DNA of 64,000 nucleotides from Saccharophagus sp. K07 (GCF_014336955.1 NZ_QRAI01000002.1:124001-188000); one strand, 5' to 3'; positions 15,875 through 24,366 are shown, numbered from the stretch's first letter. Notes: generated by a model from the letters alone, not told the origin. Numbers and translations: made by a program.

Positions 15875-16893
15875 GATGTTTGGCGATATACCAAAATTGG
15901 ATGGACCAGAACTCTCGGATACCGACAGGTTCTTACCATAGCCTCAATTCCATCAAATCCTCGGAACATACCTCGAAATGCACGTTCAACACTTTCGTAG
16001 TCTTTAAGGTCTTCTTTTTCGAATTCTTGTAGTGGCAAAAAGGTTTCTCCTGCATCCGAAGGAACAGAGGTTATGACACCAAGCATTGTAAATTCTTCGG
16101 TAGGGAATGAACCGTAAGTGAAGTGAAAAGCTGTGGGATCTGAAACTGTAAAATTTGAAGCGTCTAGGTGCCCAAAAATATGTTCATCATCTTCATCTTT
16201 GAATGGATAAACACGAATGTTTGTTATGTTGGGAAGAAACGCATCAATCCATGTTTTCATGCCATCCAAGATCCATTGTGGAACCATATCAACTGCTGTT
16301 GATGAAGCTAGTAATGAATCTAGTCCAGCTCTTAGCTCCTTTGCCTTCTTCTTAGCTTTAGCCTGTGAATTTCTATCTCCGATCGTACTCTCCAGCTCTT
16401 GGATTTGCCGTTCAATTTCTTGGTACTCTGGGGAATCCTTCAATGTGTCAGCATGACTTCTGTTTATCAGTTTTACTATGTCTGGAAAATCTTGGCCGAT
16501 TTTCTTCATCCTTTCATAGTCTTCTATGACTACTCGGCCTGAGCATTTAATACATAGGGCATTTTTAAGTGTAGCCCTAAGATTCGAGTCTTTTAATGTC
16601 TTCCCTTCTTCAAAGTTAGCCAAGTCCAAAAGGTAGCCCGAAGAAGATAGCTCTGACTCTAATTCTTGCAATAAAGCATGATAAGGCTTGATTGTTGTTT
16701 TATCTTGCTCTCTATCTTGTGTCGTTCCACCAGCATCATGTTTGAAAACTTTGAAATCGTAGTTTCTTTTATTGTCTGACGTAGACCCTTTTTCAGATTG
16801 GGTTTCCCTTAACTCAACAACACCACCTGTGAGCTGACTATACAGCGAGATGACTTTATCCAAGTCTACATACAGATAATCAAATAGATTCAA
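15841..16893 (-). CDS. DUF6414-like hypothetical protein (cassette)
   Basis: A 350-residue protein using a TTG start (16893) after AAGGA. It opens NLFDYLYVDLDKVISLYSQL followed by TGGVVE, which resembles the N-terminus of DUF6414 proteins as I remember them. The middle holds a coiled coil (residues ~150-195, EIERQIQELESTIGDRNSQA), and the C-terminal half is beta-rich with paired aromatic residues. The end PNKALQRTSR is encoded in the attC, a typical cassette ending. Function unknown; a role in stress or defence is possible from context only. Confidence 0.6.
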   Translation of the reverse strand: MNLFDYLYVDLDKVISLYSQLTGGVVELRETQSEKGSTSDNKRNYDFKVFKHDAGGTTQDREQDKTTIKPYHALLQELESELSSSGYLLDLANFEEGKTLKDSNLRATLKNALCIKCSGRVVIEDYERMKKIGQDFPDIVKLINRSHADTLKDSPEYQEIERQIQELESTIGDRNSQAKAKKKAKELRAGLDSLLASSTAVDMVPQWILDGMKTWIDAFLPNITNIRVYPFKDEDDEHIFGHLDASNFTVSDPTAFHFTYGSFPTEEFTMLGVITSVPSDAGETFLPLQEFEKEDLKDYESVERAFRGMFRGFDGIEAMVRTCRYPRVLVHPILVYRQTSPNKALQRTSR

Positions 16894-16916
16894 AGTTTAT
16901 TCCTTCTGCTATATTC

Positions 16917-17000
16917 GCCTAACGCCCGCAGCACGCGCGGCTTTGCAGTGGAGGCGAAGCCGTAACGAAAAAGCCGTCGCTGTGCCTGCGATTGTTAGGC
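16917..17000 (-). other. attC site
   Basis: Plus strand CGCCTAACGCCCGCAGCACG ... GTGCCTGCGATTGTTAGGC. Nearly identical over its inner 60 bp to the site at 18034 (GCACGCGCGGCTTTG, AGTGGAGGCGAAGCCG, AACGAAAAAGCCGTCGC). Confidence 0.92.
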
Positions 17001-18020
17001 ATTTTTGTTAAAATCCCTTGAGAGCATCTGAGAAGCAGCAGACGCCTCATACATGCCAACGCCTTTTATTTGCTTGGCAATTTCATAACCTTCACCTCTG
17101 AATTTTGCAAGCATTGAACTTAATTCAGTTAATTTACTTGTATTCAAAACCATTCTAACTGCTGTTCCCCTGCATATATGTGGAAGATCAATATGCTCCT
17201 TTCCAACTTCATCGAGCTTAATGCCATGATCTCCAGAGCAAATTAAGAAACTGCCACCCAAGCGACAAATTCTATTGATCATATAAAGTCCGAAACCAGA
17301 GTTATGCCAAGGATCATTTGTATCGATGATTGCTCCCTTATAATTTTTACTAGAAATCGCCGGCATTAGAGCCTGTTGGATGGCGTCACTATGGTTTTCA
17401 ATTTGAACATGGGGGTTATTTTTCAGGGAGGCTTTAAGCCCTATACCGTTGTCAATAATTGCTATTTCGACCTTACTGTAATAAGGCCAATATTGCGCGC
17501 AATATTCTATGCTCTTCGATTTACTATGTTCATAAACGTTACGCATTATTTCACGTATTGAAAATGTAAGAGCATCAACAAGTTTCCCGCTATTTTGCTG
17601 AGCTAGTATTTCAGCAAGATGAGCGGAACGCCGTTCTATAACCTCCTGCTCTACTTCCCATTCTTTAGTCGCCTCGTCAACGATAGTTTGAACCCGAAGA
17701 ATCGTATAAGGAACAAACCTATCATTTCCGTCAACACAATTAGGTTCTCTACCGTGCTTCAGGCCAAAAGCTCTAAAGAACGCCATATTTGCCGCGTAAT
17801 CTTTAGATTGATGGCCTATGCAGGAAACGACCGTATCCTTATTTCGGCGATTAAATTCCCTGATATATTTCGCAACATACACCATCGTAAATGGCTCTAT
17901 TCGCCCCATGCTAGAGAAATCGATTACAACCTTATCAGCACCACAATGCTGCTCAATTTCATTACAAAAATCGAAAACTTCCTTTACATCACATGTCGAT
18001 GGGTAATTTATTACTGGCAC
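16995..18020 (-). CDS. STAS-like / GHKL ATPase fusion protein (cassette)
   Basis: 341 residues, GTG start at 18020 after GGAGGTTAT. Residues ~1-95 look like a STAS/anti-anti-sigma-type domain (KVVIDFSSMGRIEPFTMVYV). Residues ~145-310 form a GHKL ATP-binding domain: N-box REIMRNVYEHS (N161), G1 box IIDNGIGLK (D190) and G2 box HNSGFGLYMINR. No phosphoacceptor His domain or membrane segment is seen. The layout suggests an anti-sigma-type or signalling ATPase with its own STAS partner fused. A 1-kb signalling gene is unusual in a cassette. Confidence 0.75.
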   Translation of the reverse strand: MPVINYPSTCDVKEVFDFCNEIEQHCGADKVVIDFSSMGRIEPFTMVYVAKYIREFNRRNKDTVVSCIGHQSKDYAANMAFFRAFGLKHGREPNCVDGNDRFVPYTILRVQTIVDEATKEWEVEQEVIERRSAHLAEILAQQNSGKLVDALTFSIREIMRNVYEHSKSKSIEYCAQYWPYYSKVEIAIIDNGIGLKASLKNNPHVQIENHSDAIQQALMPAISSKNYKGAIIDTNDPWHNSGFGLYMINRICRLGGSFLICSGDHGIKLDEVGKEHIDLPHICRGTAVRMVLNTSKLTELSSMLAKFRGEGYEIAKQIKGVGMYEASAASQMLSRDFNKNA

Positions 18021-18033
18021 ATAACCTCCGTAT

Positions 18034-18116
18034 GCCTAACGCCGCCAGCACGCGCGGCTTTGTAGTGGAGGCGAAGCCGCAACGAAAAAGCCGTCGCCGT
18101 GCCTGGCCTTGTTAAC
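18034..18116 (-). other. attC site
   Basis: Plus strand GCCTAACGCCGCCAGCACGC ... GTGCCTGGCCTTGTTAAC. Near-duplicate of the site at 16917 on the other side of the STAS/GHKL cassette. Confidence 0.92.
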
Positions 18117-18119
18117 ACT

Positions 18120-18746
18120 TTATTGAAGAGACTTTCCAAGCTTGATAAACAGTCCCATATAGGTTAGCTGAAGCTGTTCCATCAGTTTTCTTACTTTTTC
18201 AGAGTGCTCTGCGCCCCAATTTTTATCATCCCATTCAACTACACCGGTGCATTCCAGAATACAATTCTGAAGGCTAATCAGTTCCAGTGTCATATTGGCG
18301 TCGGCTAAAATACTCACGTATGCAGACACTCTGGCCATAGCTGAATTAGCCTCATCCTGCGGCTTTACATCTGCAAAAAATCTATCTCTTATAAGCTGAT
18401 CAAACAATTGTTTGTTAAATGGTTCTCCTGAGCTACACATGGAATAGTACGATTTAACTAACAACAAGGTGTTGCTATAAACAGGCTCCAATTCTTTTAT
18501 TACGCGGTCGATAACGTCCTTCTTAATTTCAGAGATCCGCTTTCCATCCTCAAAGCGATGGTTTTCTCTCTGCAAACTTAAATCTTTTTCACTCTGCAGT
18601 TCGGCTACTTTAATCGAAATTTCTTTGGCGTTTCTGTTACCCAAATATCCAAAAAATGCCCCCAATATGGCAACAATGTATGGGCCAGACACCTTTACTA
18701 GCTCAATCAATCCATTACCTGCTGCTTTCCAAAATTCATAATTCAA
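18120..18746 (-). CDS. Membrane-anchored helical protein (cassette)
   Basis: 208 residues with a TTG start (18746) after AGGAG. One N-terminal membrane helix (GPYIVAILGAFFGYLG) is followed by a coiled coil (KEISIKVAELQSEKDLSLQR) and a long helical cytoplasmic region. It resembles in outline the cassette protein at 20790. No enzyme motif or family seen. Confidence 0.65.
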   Translation of the reverse strand: MNYEFWKAAGNGLIELVKVSGPYIVAILGAFFGYLGNRNAKEISIKVAELQSEKDLSLQRENHRFEDGKRISEIKKDVIDRVIKELEPVYSNTLLLVKSYYSMCSSGEPFNKQLFDQLIRDRFFADVKPQDEANSAMARVSAYVSILADANMTLELISLQNCILECTGVVEWDDKNWGAEHSEKVRKLMEQLQLTYMGLFIKLGKSLQ

Positions 18747-18766
18747 GCTACGTAGCTCCTGCGAGT

Positions 18767-18880
18767 GTTAACGCCGCGATAAACGGTGGTTTTTAAGTTG
18801 CACTTTTGCCGTAAAATGCAGCGAAGCGGAATGGAAAAAGTGCAACTTAAAAACCATCCGTTTGATTGCTTTGTTATGCA
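18767..18880 (-). other. attC site
   Basis: Plus strand GTTAACGCCGCGATAAACGG ... CCGTTTGATTGCTTTGTTATGC. The long inner arms GGTTTTTAAGTTGCACTTTT and AAAAGTGCAACTTAAAAACC are perfectly complementary. Confidence 0.92.
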
Positions 18881-19554
18881 TTATTGGATTTTATTAAATG
18901 TACTACGGCGAGATAGTAAGTTGATGCAGTAGTAATTGCCCCTAGCTTCAACCTAGTAGTTTTTGCAACGTCAACCTTGAATATTTTCTTTAATTGTTCA
19001 ACATCATTGCCGAGTATGGTATTTGACCCGCCGCCATGTACTATTGAGTTTCTTCTGGAATATAGCCAATCAGCATAACCACATATTGACGCCGGAACTT
19101 TTTTATTCTGTACCGTATAAGTTGTTAATATATTGCCATTTGCGTTATTAACCCTTGGTTTATTCCAGACGTCACCGACACCTTCAAACAAGCTGAATAG
19201 CTTTGATAGCTTTTTAGAGTGACGTTCACGAAGGACCCCATTGCTTAGAATATTTTTGACCCGCGATTGCACTACATTTCTTATGTCAGAGCCGTCAAGA
19301 AGCAAACGCAAAACCTCAGATTCAGTTACAGGAGAGTCAAGTTTTCTCAAAGACTCATCAAGCAACGTAGGATGCAAAGAGTTATCTAATATGGTTTTGT
19401 CAACCATCACATCGAATCTATCAACCAAATTGGTATAAACCAATTTTTGCAAATGTGTTCTGCTACCTTCAGCCAAGCCATTTAATTCAGCTGCTGCTTT
19501 TTTCACTTCAGAATTTACAAATTTTTCAAATTCTAGAACATTAGTTAAGTCCAT
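18874..19554 (-). CDS. HEPN-like hypothetical protein (cassette)
   Basis: 226 residues from ATG 19554, chosen because GGAAATAGGAATT precedes it; a longer frame would begin inside the attC. Helical and cytoplasmic. Residues 163-174 read WLYSRRNSIVHG, an R-N-x3-H motif (R168, H173) typical of HEPN ribonucleases, preceded by a helix with ICGYADW. The N-terminal half (LQKLVYTNLVDRFDVMVD) resembles the first domain of some HEPN proteins that self-associate. RNase activity is inferred, not shown. Confidence 0.6.
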   Translation of the reverse strand: MDLTNVLEFEKFVNSEVKKAAAELNGLAEGSRTHLQKLVYTNLVDRFDVMVDKTILDNSLHPTLLDESLRKLDSPVTESEVLRLLLDGSDIRNVVQSRVKNILSNGVLRERHSKKLSKLFSLFEGVGDVWNKPRVNNANGNILTTYTVQNKKVPASICGYADWLYSRRNSIVHGGGSNTILGNDVEQLKKIFKVDVAKTTRLKLGAITTASTYYLAVVHLIKSNNA

Positions 19555-19569
19555 AATTCCTATTTCCTG

Positions 19570-19688
19570 CATAACGCCCAGCACACACGAAACTGGATTG
19601 GCGCGGTTTTGGTTTAGAATGAAGCGCCAGCGGAATGGAAACCAAAACCGCGACGGCCCAGTTTTCGCCGTGGTGCTGATTGTTAGGA
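19570..19688 (-). other. attC site
   Basis: Plus strand GCATAACGCCCAGCACACAC ... GTGGTGCTGATTGTTAGG. Inner arms CGCGGTTTTGGTTT and AAACCAAAACCGCG are perfect. Confidence 0.92.
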
Positions 19689-20018
19689 CACATACCTTAT
19701 GACCCCATATATAGCGGGCGGCATGAGTACAAAAATTACCAGAATACCCAGGCAGCCGCCGCGAGCACTACCAGATGTGTAAGTTTGCTTTTTACGTTCC
19801 GGATTATTGTTGAGCCACAGTTTATGACACGCCTGACAATATATTTTGCTAAATCCTCTACGCCATGCCTCAATTGTGCGGGGTGAGTATCGCTCCGCTT
19901 TTTTGCAGCGAGCACAAGTGAAGGATTCGGCGGGAGGACGTTTATTACCTTTTAGGAAAAAGAAAAGCCCTACAACTACGGCGAGTCCCAGAAAAATGTA
20001 AAGCTCATTACCCTGCAT
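19683..20018 (-). CDS. Membrane protein with zinc-ribbon cysteines (cassette)
   Basis: 111 residues from ATG 20018 after AGGAG. N-terminal helix (ELYIFLGLAVVVGLFFFLKG), then a cytoplasmic domain with CARC and CQAC 23 residues apart, consistent with one zinc site. A Gly-rich segment and a second helix (GCLGILVIFVLMPPAIYGV) end the protein. Topology would put the zinc domain between two helices. Function unknown. Confidence 0.75.
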   Translation of the reverse strand: MQGNELYIFLGLAVVVGLFFFLKGNKRPPAESFTCARCKKAERYSPRTIEAWRRGFSKIYCQACHKLWLNNNPERKKQTYTSGSARGGCLGILVIFVLMPPAIYGVIRYVS

Positions 20019-20043
20019 CTAGATGGCTCCTGTCTTGATTCGT

Positions 20044-20174
20044 CCTAACGCCGTGCTCAACGGCAGTTTGTAAATTGTGGTTTTGTGGATTACTTTTGCG
20101 CAGCAAAACCACAAAGCCGCGATTTACAAACTGTCCAGCGCACGCAGTGCGCGAGTTGCAGCACTTTGTTATGT
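20044..20174 (-). other. attC site
   Basis: 131 bp, plus strand TCCTAACGCCGTGCTCAACG ... GAGTTGCAGCACTTTGTTATG. Inner arms CAGTTTGTAAATTG and GATTTACAAACTG pair, and CGCACGCAGTGCGCG near the right end forms a further small hairpin. Confidence 0.9.
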
Positions 20175-20179
20175 GCTTT

Positions 20180-20707
20180 TTATGGGCACCCGGCTATAAG
20201 AAATATAAGTAGAGTTACCATAGATACAAAACCGAAGATTAGCGAAAAAGCAAACTCAACTGATATTTTGATAAAGTTAGATAGCTTTTTGAACCAAGAA
20301 TTATACCTGGCTTCTATTTCCGCTTTCTGCCTCTGAATATCCTTGTATTCTCCGAATGGTGTACCTATTTCAGACGGATCAAAATCACCAGACTGACTAT
20401 GAGTTAAACATTCAGCTTCACTTAACCCAATAATGGTTCCAGTTAAGTTTGAGCTCTTAGACATAATTAGCGAGGGTAGATAATGCTTAATAAGATCCAG
20501 CACGCCGAACACAACGGCAGTCACAAAAAAATATGAAGTTACGAAAAATAGAAACCAACCTGCAATATGAGGCTTCGCTGATAGATCTAACCCAAGGATA
20601 GAGACCTTTTGAGGAAGAGCCTCAGTAAGGCCAACAAAAAGGCAAATACCGGAAAGGATCAATAATTTATTTTTTGCCTTAGCAAACGATTCGCTGAAAG
20701 TTACTAT
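20180..20707 (-). CDS. Membrane protein (cassette), unusual start
   Basis: The conventional first start is TTG at 20662 (160 residues), but no ribosome site precedes it. The same frame continues upstream to ATA at 20707 (VTFSESFAKAKNKLL), which sits 6-8 bases after AAGGAG, so translation probably starts there, either from ATA or from a mutated ATG. There are three or four membrane helices: LSGICLFVGLTEALP, IAGWFLFFVTSYFFVTAVVF, and a C-terminal one (FGFVSMVTLLIFLIAG). A soluble loop lies between residues ~75 and ~135. No family recognised. Confidence 0.6.
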   Translation of the reverse strand: MVTFSESFAKAKNKLLILSGICLFVGLTEALPQKVSILGLDLSAKPHIAGWFLFFVTSYFFVTAVVFGVLDLIKHYLPSLIMSKSSNLTGTIIGLSEAECLTHSQSGDFDPSEIGTPFGEYKDIQRQKAEIEARYNSWFKKLSNFIKISVEFAFSLIFGFVSMVTLLIFLIAGCP

Positions 20708-20725
20708 GGTGCTCTCCTTATTTCA

Positions 20726-20785
20726 CATAACGCCGCCAGCAGAGGCGTGAGCTTGCGAGCGTCCTGCTGACTGGCTTGGTTATAC
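20726..20785 (-). other. attC site
   Basis: 60 bp, plus strand CATAACGCCGCCAGCAGAGG ... CCTGCTGACTGGCTTGGTTATAC. GCCAGCAG pairs with CTGCTGACTGGC. Confidence 0.85.
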
Positions 20786-20789
20786 GAAT

Positions 20790-21230
20790 CTATTGGTCCA
20801 AGTAAGGTTTCATTTTTTCTTTAAGCTCGGCCATCTGTCTGTCCCACCAAAAGAAAACCTCTTGCGATGACGCAAAACCCTCAATAAAACTAGCTTCTGA
20901 AAGCTCCTTTGCATGATGCTTAAAGCCGATAATTTTGAATGATTCTGTATGCATTAACTGAAGAAGTTCGAAAATGCTAGAATCTTTTGAAAATAGGAAG
21001 CGAGATGCTTCTTTACTGGCAATAAAATTCCTATGGGTTTCTTGACTGACCATTTCTTCAGCCAGTTCCTGATGGAATCGGACGACATCTGTGTATACCG
21101 AGAAGCGCTTACTATAGAGATCAAGATTTAACCGCCTCTTATTAATTACCATTTGTTGATATGCGATATAAGCAAGAAACACAGCCATTACTGCTGACGG
21201 GAGAAGCTCTAATAGTTTCGTACAAGTCAT
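20790..21230 (-). CDS. Membrane-anchored helical protein (cassette)
   Basis: 146 residues from ATG 21230. A single N-terminal membrane helix (LPSAVMAVFLAYIAYQQM) leads into a basic segment (INKRRLNLDLYSKRFSVY) and a helical cytoplasmic region. The pattern YIAYQQ...NKRRLNLDLYSKRFSVY recurs in many small membrane proteins of unknown role. No enzymatic motif seen. Confidence 0.65.
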   Translation of the reverse strand: MTCTKLLELLPSAVMAVFLAYIAYQQMVINKRRLNLDLYSKRFSVYTDVVRFHQELAEEMVSQETHRNFIASKEASRFLFSKDSSIFELLQLMHTESFKIIGFKHHAKELSEASFIEGFASSQEVFFWWDRQMAELKEKMKPYLDQ

Positions 21231-21251
21231 TTATTGCTACTCACTGATTTC

Positions 21252-21324
21252 GTATAACGCCGCGCTTTGCGGCTGCTTTGGAGCGCCAGCGGAAAAGCAG
21301 TCCGACAACAGCGCCTTGTTAACC
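21252..21324 (-). other. attC site
   Basis: Plus strand GTATAACGCCGCGCTTTGCG ... AACAGCGCCTTGTTAAC. The inner arms CGGCTGCTTT and AAAGCAGTCCG pair. Confidence 0.88.
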
Positions 21325-22143
21325 CCATTTCCGCCTCCGAATTACGTCCGAGCGATCAAGCAGGAGAAAGGAAAAAAACTCATACATATAGGGAATATTT
21401 GAATGGTTAATTCCCTTGCTATGCTCAACTTCATGAGCGGACTCTACAACATCAGAAATTAAGAAGTAGAACGGGCTGATAATTTTGAAAACCTGCCAAA
21501 CCATATGAGGGGCTGCTGCCTCCACCAGCTGTGGGTACATAACTGCATCCAACGTAGTCATTAGCTGTCCATCAAGCCCGCGCATCATGGTAAATGAATT
21601 GCCGGCAAAATTATCACAGTAGGCAAGGCTGCTTGATTGTATCTTCTCTAACTTCTTTTGACTGACGTCACTATGAATTACTCTCGTTAATAGAGACCAC
21701 CAATCACTTAGGGGATCATTTGTCCGCTGCCCATTAGTCAACTTGCTCAAATTATAATATCGGGCGCTTAACGCAAACTCGTGGAGGAAGTGGATAATAT
21801 CCCATTCAAAACTACCTTCTTCGTAGAAATCATCAGCGGATTTACCTAAACGATCGTTGAGTTCTGCGCATGATTTGTATAGTGATTCAATTTTGTGGCC
21901 ATACTTGTTTTTCAATTCTTGATCGGTCATTGGGCGTAGGTCGTTCTTCGCCATGTGATCAATAACCAGAACAAGCTTCATTAACCTTTCAAAGCCAACG
22001 GAGAGCTCAAAGAAAGCTGAGTAAAAAAGACCTTTATTCGTGTCATCTACATTTGCTTTCCTCAAAGCATTCAGGCCCGCAAGCAAGCTAGATCTCGCGA
22101 GAAAACCCTCCTGTTGGAATAACGCAAATGACTCACTCAACAT
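21319..22143 (-). CDS. Hypothetical helical protein (cassette)
   Basis: 274 residues from ATG 22143 after AGGTG. All-helical and soluble. GLFYSAFFELSVGFERLMKL near residue 45 resembles the first helices of HEPN-related proteins (many have SxxxGxERLLKL there). A classical R-x4-H pair is not found; the nearest is LLTRVIHSDVS, with shorter spacing. Weakly HEPN-like at best. Function unknown. Confidence 0.6.
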   Translation of the reverse strand: MLSESFALFQQEGFLARSSLLAGLNALRKANVDDTNKGLFYSAFFELSVGFERLMKLVLVIDHMAKNDLRPMTDQELKNKYGHKIESLYKSCAELNDRLGKSADDFYEEGSFEWDIIHFLHEFALSARYYNLSKLTNGQRTNDPLSDWWSLLTRVIHSDVSQKKLEKIQSSSLAYCDNFAGNSFTMMRGLDGQLMTTLDAVMYPQLVEAAAPHMVWQVFKIISPFYFLISDVVESAHEVEHSKGINHSNIPYMYEFFSFLLLDRSDVIRRRKWG

Positions 22144-22162
22144 ATGGACATGGCACCTATAG

Positions 22163-22249
22163 GCTTAACGCTTCGCATCACCGGCAGCCAAAATCGGCAC
22201 GACGAAGGAGCGACGCTTTTGGCTGTCCGAGTGCATGCGTTTGTTAGGC
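22163..22249 (-). other. attC site
   Basis: Plus strand GCTTAACGCTTCGCATCACC ... CCGAGTGCATGCGTTTGTTAGGC. Inner arms CAGCCAAAA and TTTTGGCTG pair. Confidence 0.85.
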
Positions 22250-24106
22250 ATTATCTTCTGCCTGACCTTCATTTTCTTGTTGGTGGGCACGATTTGCATT
22301 CCAAAAGGTGTTAAATATAAGACGAAAAGTAAGCCACCAAGCATAGATTGAATATATATTTTGGCTTTCCTCATACCCGATAAGACCGTGAGCTAATTCA
22401 TTTCGTAGATTAGGTCCGAAAGGATCACAAAATATTGCTTTTAATTCGAATGAAAGATCTTTTCCAAAGATATCTTCTACCTTTGGATTATCCATTAGCG
22501 TGCTAAGACCGTTTTCGTTCTCTATGCCGTTAATATCTATATTGGTTGTCTTTTCCCCATGTTGTTTTAGGTGATATCTAACTAAGTTTTCTATCTGGGG
22601 AATAAGCAAATGCAAGGCACTAATAAAATCGCCATCGAAGCCATGAAAAAGCGCTTTTGCTATAAGCCGAATTCTATCTGGCGGCACTACCGGAGACCTT
22701 TTTACAACCGAATAAAAATCCGCCTCCTTTAATCTGTGCTCTTGCCTAATTACTTCAAGAGCTGGCCAGATATCACCCTGCACTACCAAGCTGAGTTCCA
22801 TAGCGTAGTGCTTAACCATTTCTGGCCAGATGACTGATTCTTGATTTTCTCCCCCAAGATCAGCAGCAGGTTTCTTTGCCACTACTCTACCGTCTGATGA
22901 CATATGAGTAGCTGCAAACAATGACTGCAAGGGGTGATTCCTTATCATTTCCTCAGAGAAGCTTCGTATTTTGTCAGCTCTTGCCCCTCTGTAGACGTTT
23001 GCAAACTGCAATAGCGCTTCCGATAACTCTTTTCCTTTTACCGCTTTCACTGAGTTTTCAATTAGTTCGCTGATATCTATTGGCCCAGATGTAATCTGGC
23101 CCATTTCATTAAGTGAGTTTTCTCCTGCCTCATTCATTAGCCCCCTGAGTTCAACGATCCTTTTTTCAACATTGTGTTGATCGCGTAGCGCTCTCGGAAT
23201 TGTTCTGTATTTATGTATCGCGCTTTCATAAAAACTCGCGGCAACCATGTTGCTAGGATTATCACTAGCCTGTCTAGCGATTGCCTCCTTAACCCAACAC
23301 TCTGCATTCCTAACAATCATTACTGTGGATTGTGCTGCATCTTCTGATTTTTTATACCATTCTGATGCCGCATCTAAATAATCTCTTGCCCTATGAAGAT
23401 CGCCAGAGTCCTCAAAGTAAGTAGCAAGCGCCTCAAGTTTTTCAGCAATATCCTTCTTATCTTTAACTCCCAAGTGGTGCTTTGAAAGTAAATCAGCTAG
23501 CCAGTTGGCCAAATATCCATCTTCCGGCGAAGATTCTTTCAGCGCCTCAACTATTTTTGACTCTATCTCTTTTAACCTTTCGCCGGCGCCAGCCCGAAGC
23601 ATTAAACATAGCTGTATAGCCCTATCCCAACATTCCCGACCATCTCGAATCCAACTTTCGGTACCAATTTCAATACTTCTATAATTATCTATCGCAGAGA
23701 GTGCATGCTGAGGATTCTTCGGCTTTAATAGCAGCCACGCTACATCTGAAATTCTTGCACATAATTTTGGCTCATCAATAAAAGGTATGATTTGTGAAAA
23801 GAACTCGATGTCTTCATTTTTAAAATCTTCTGGAAGTGCCGAACGTTTTCCATCCATAACCATAAAAGGGGCAAAAGGCTCGTTCAAACTATTAGGCTTC
23901 AACATCATTGAGCAGGCATCTGCAAGTAACCAAAGTACTTTCCCTGCTTCTAAATTACCTTCTTCTGTAGCCTTTCGTGCTCTCGACGATAGCTGTTGCC
24001 ACATGGATGAATAGTCTTCTCGACGTGCTTCTTCCAATGCCTCGCGCCAACCACAAGCATTAAAGTCATCCAATGAAATATTTGTATTCTCTGGGTAACG
24101 TTCCAT
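22244..24106 (-). CDS. DUF4209 (HEPN-like) protein, very large cassette gene
   Basis: 620 residues from ATG 24106, exceptionally long for a cassette. The N-terminal ~200 residues are TPR-like helices (the N-terminal domain usually paired with DUF4209, DUF7380 as I recall). The C-terminal DUF4209 region ends with NLRNELAHGLIGYEES and YAWWLTFRLI, an R-N-x3-H motif (R568, H573) like that of HEPN RNases. No membrane segment. DUF4209 proteins are of unknown function; an RNA-targeting or regulatory role is inferred from the motif. It is the second cassette from attI, so it may be well expressed. Confidence 0.75.
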   Translation of the reverse strand: MERYPENTNISLDDFNACGWREALEEARREDYSSMWQQLSSRARKATEEGNLEAGKVLWLLADACSMMLKPNSLNEPFAPFMVMDGKRSALPEDFKNEDIEFFSQIIPFIDEPKLCARISDVAWLLLKPKNPQHALSAIDNYRSIEIGTESWIRDGRECWDRAIQLCLMLRAGAGERLKEIESKIVEALKESSPEDGYLANWLADLLSKHHLGVKDKKDIAEKLEALATYFEDSGDLHRARDYLDAASEWYKKSEDAAQSTVMIVRNAECWVKEAIARQASDNPSNMVAASFYESAIHKYRTIPRALRDQHNVEKRIVELRGLMNEAGENSLNEMGQITSGPIDISELIENSVKAVKGKELSEALLQFANVYRGARADKIRSFSEEMIRNHPLQSLFAATHMSSDGRVVAKKPAADLGGENQESVIWPEMVKHYAMELSLVVQGDIWPALEVIRQEHRLKEADFYSVVKRSPVVPPDRIRLIAKALFHGFDGDFISALHLLIPQIENLVRYHLKQHGEKTTNIDINGIENENGLSTLMDNPKVEDIFGKDLSFELKAIFCDPFGPNLRNELAHGLIGYEESQNIYSIYAWWLTFRLIFNTFWNANRAHQQENEGQAEDNA

Positions 24107-24127
24107 GATGTTCCAAACCTATTTAAT

Positions 24128-24259
24128 GCCTAACGCCCAGCACAGAGGCGGTTTTTAAGATGCGCGTTTGCGATAAAATTCGCGCAGCGATTCGCCAAAA
24201 CGCGCAACTTAAAAACCGTCCTGCGCCCGAAGGGCGCGTACTGGTGCTGTTGGTTATGA
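24128..24259 (-). other. attC site (first cassette)
   Basis: 132 bp, plus strand GCCTAACGCCCAGCACAGAG ... TACTGGTGCTGTTGGTTATG. Inner arms GGTTTTTAAGATGCGCGTTT and AAACGCGCAACTTAAAAACC pair. The hairpin CTGCGCCCGAAGGGCGCGT near the right end is an added stem. Confidence 0.9.
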
Positions 24260-24366
24260 CGGTAACGCAGCAACTTGCAGTTTTGCACGCATTAAACAGT
24301 TACTAATTTACCGCCACGATAATTTTTACTTGCACAAGCCTGCAAAACGAAGACATCACAACCCTG

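Noticed and set aside
22244-24106. DUF4209 gene as a non-cassette insertion
   Set aside because: It is long, but both sides have proper attC sites and normal gene-to-core spacing, so it is a genuine cassette.
9456-24259. CRISPR array from regularly spaced repeats
   Set aside because: The spaced repeats are 48-132 bp, variable in sequence, palindromic and separate genes; they are attC sites. No cas genes.
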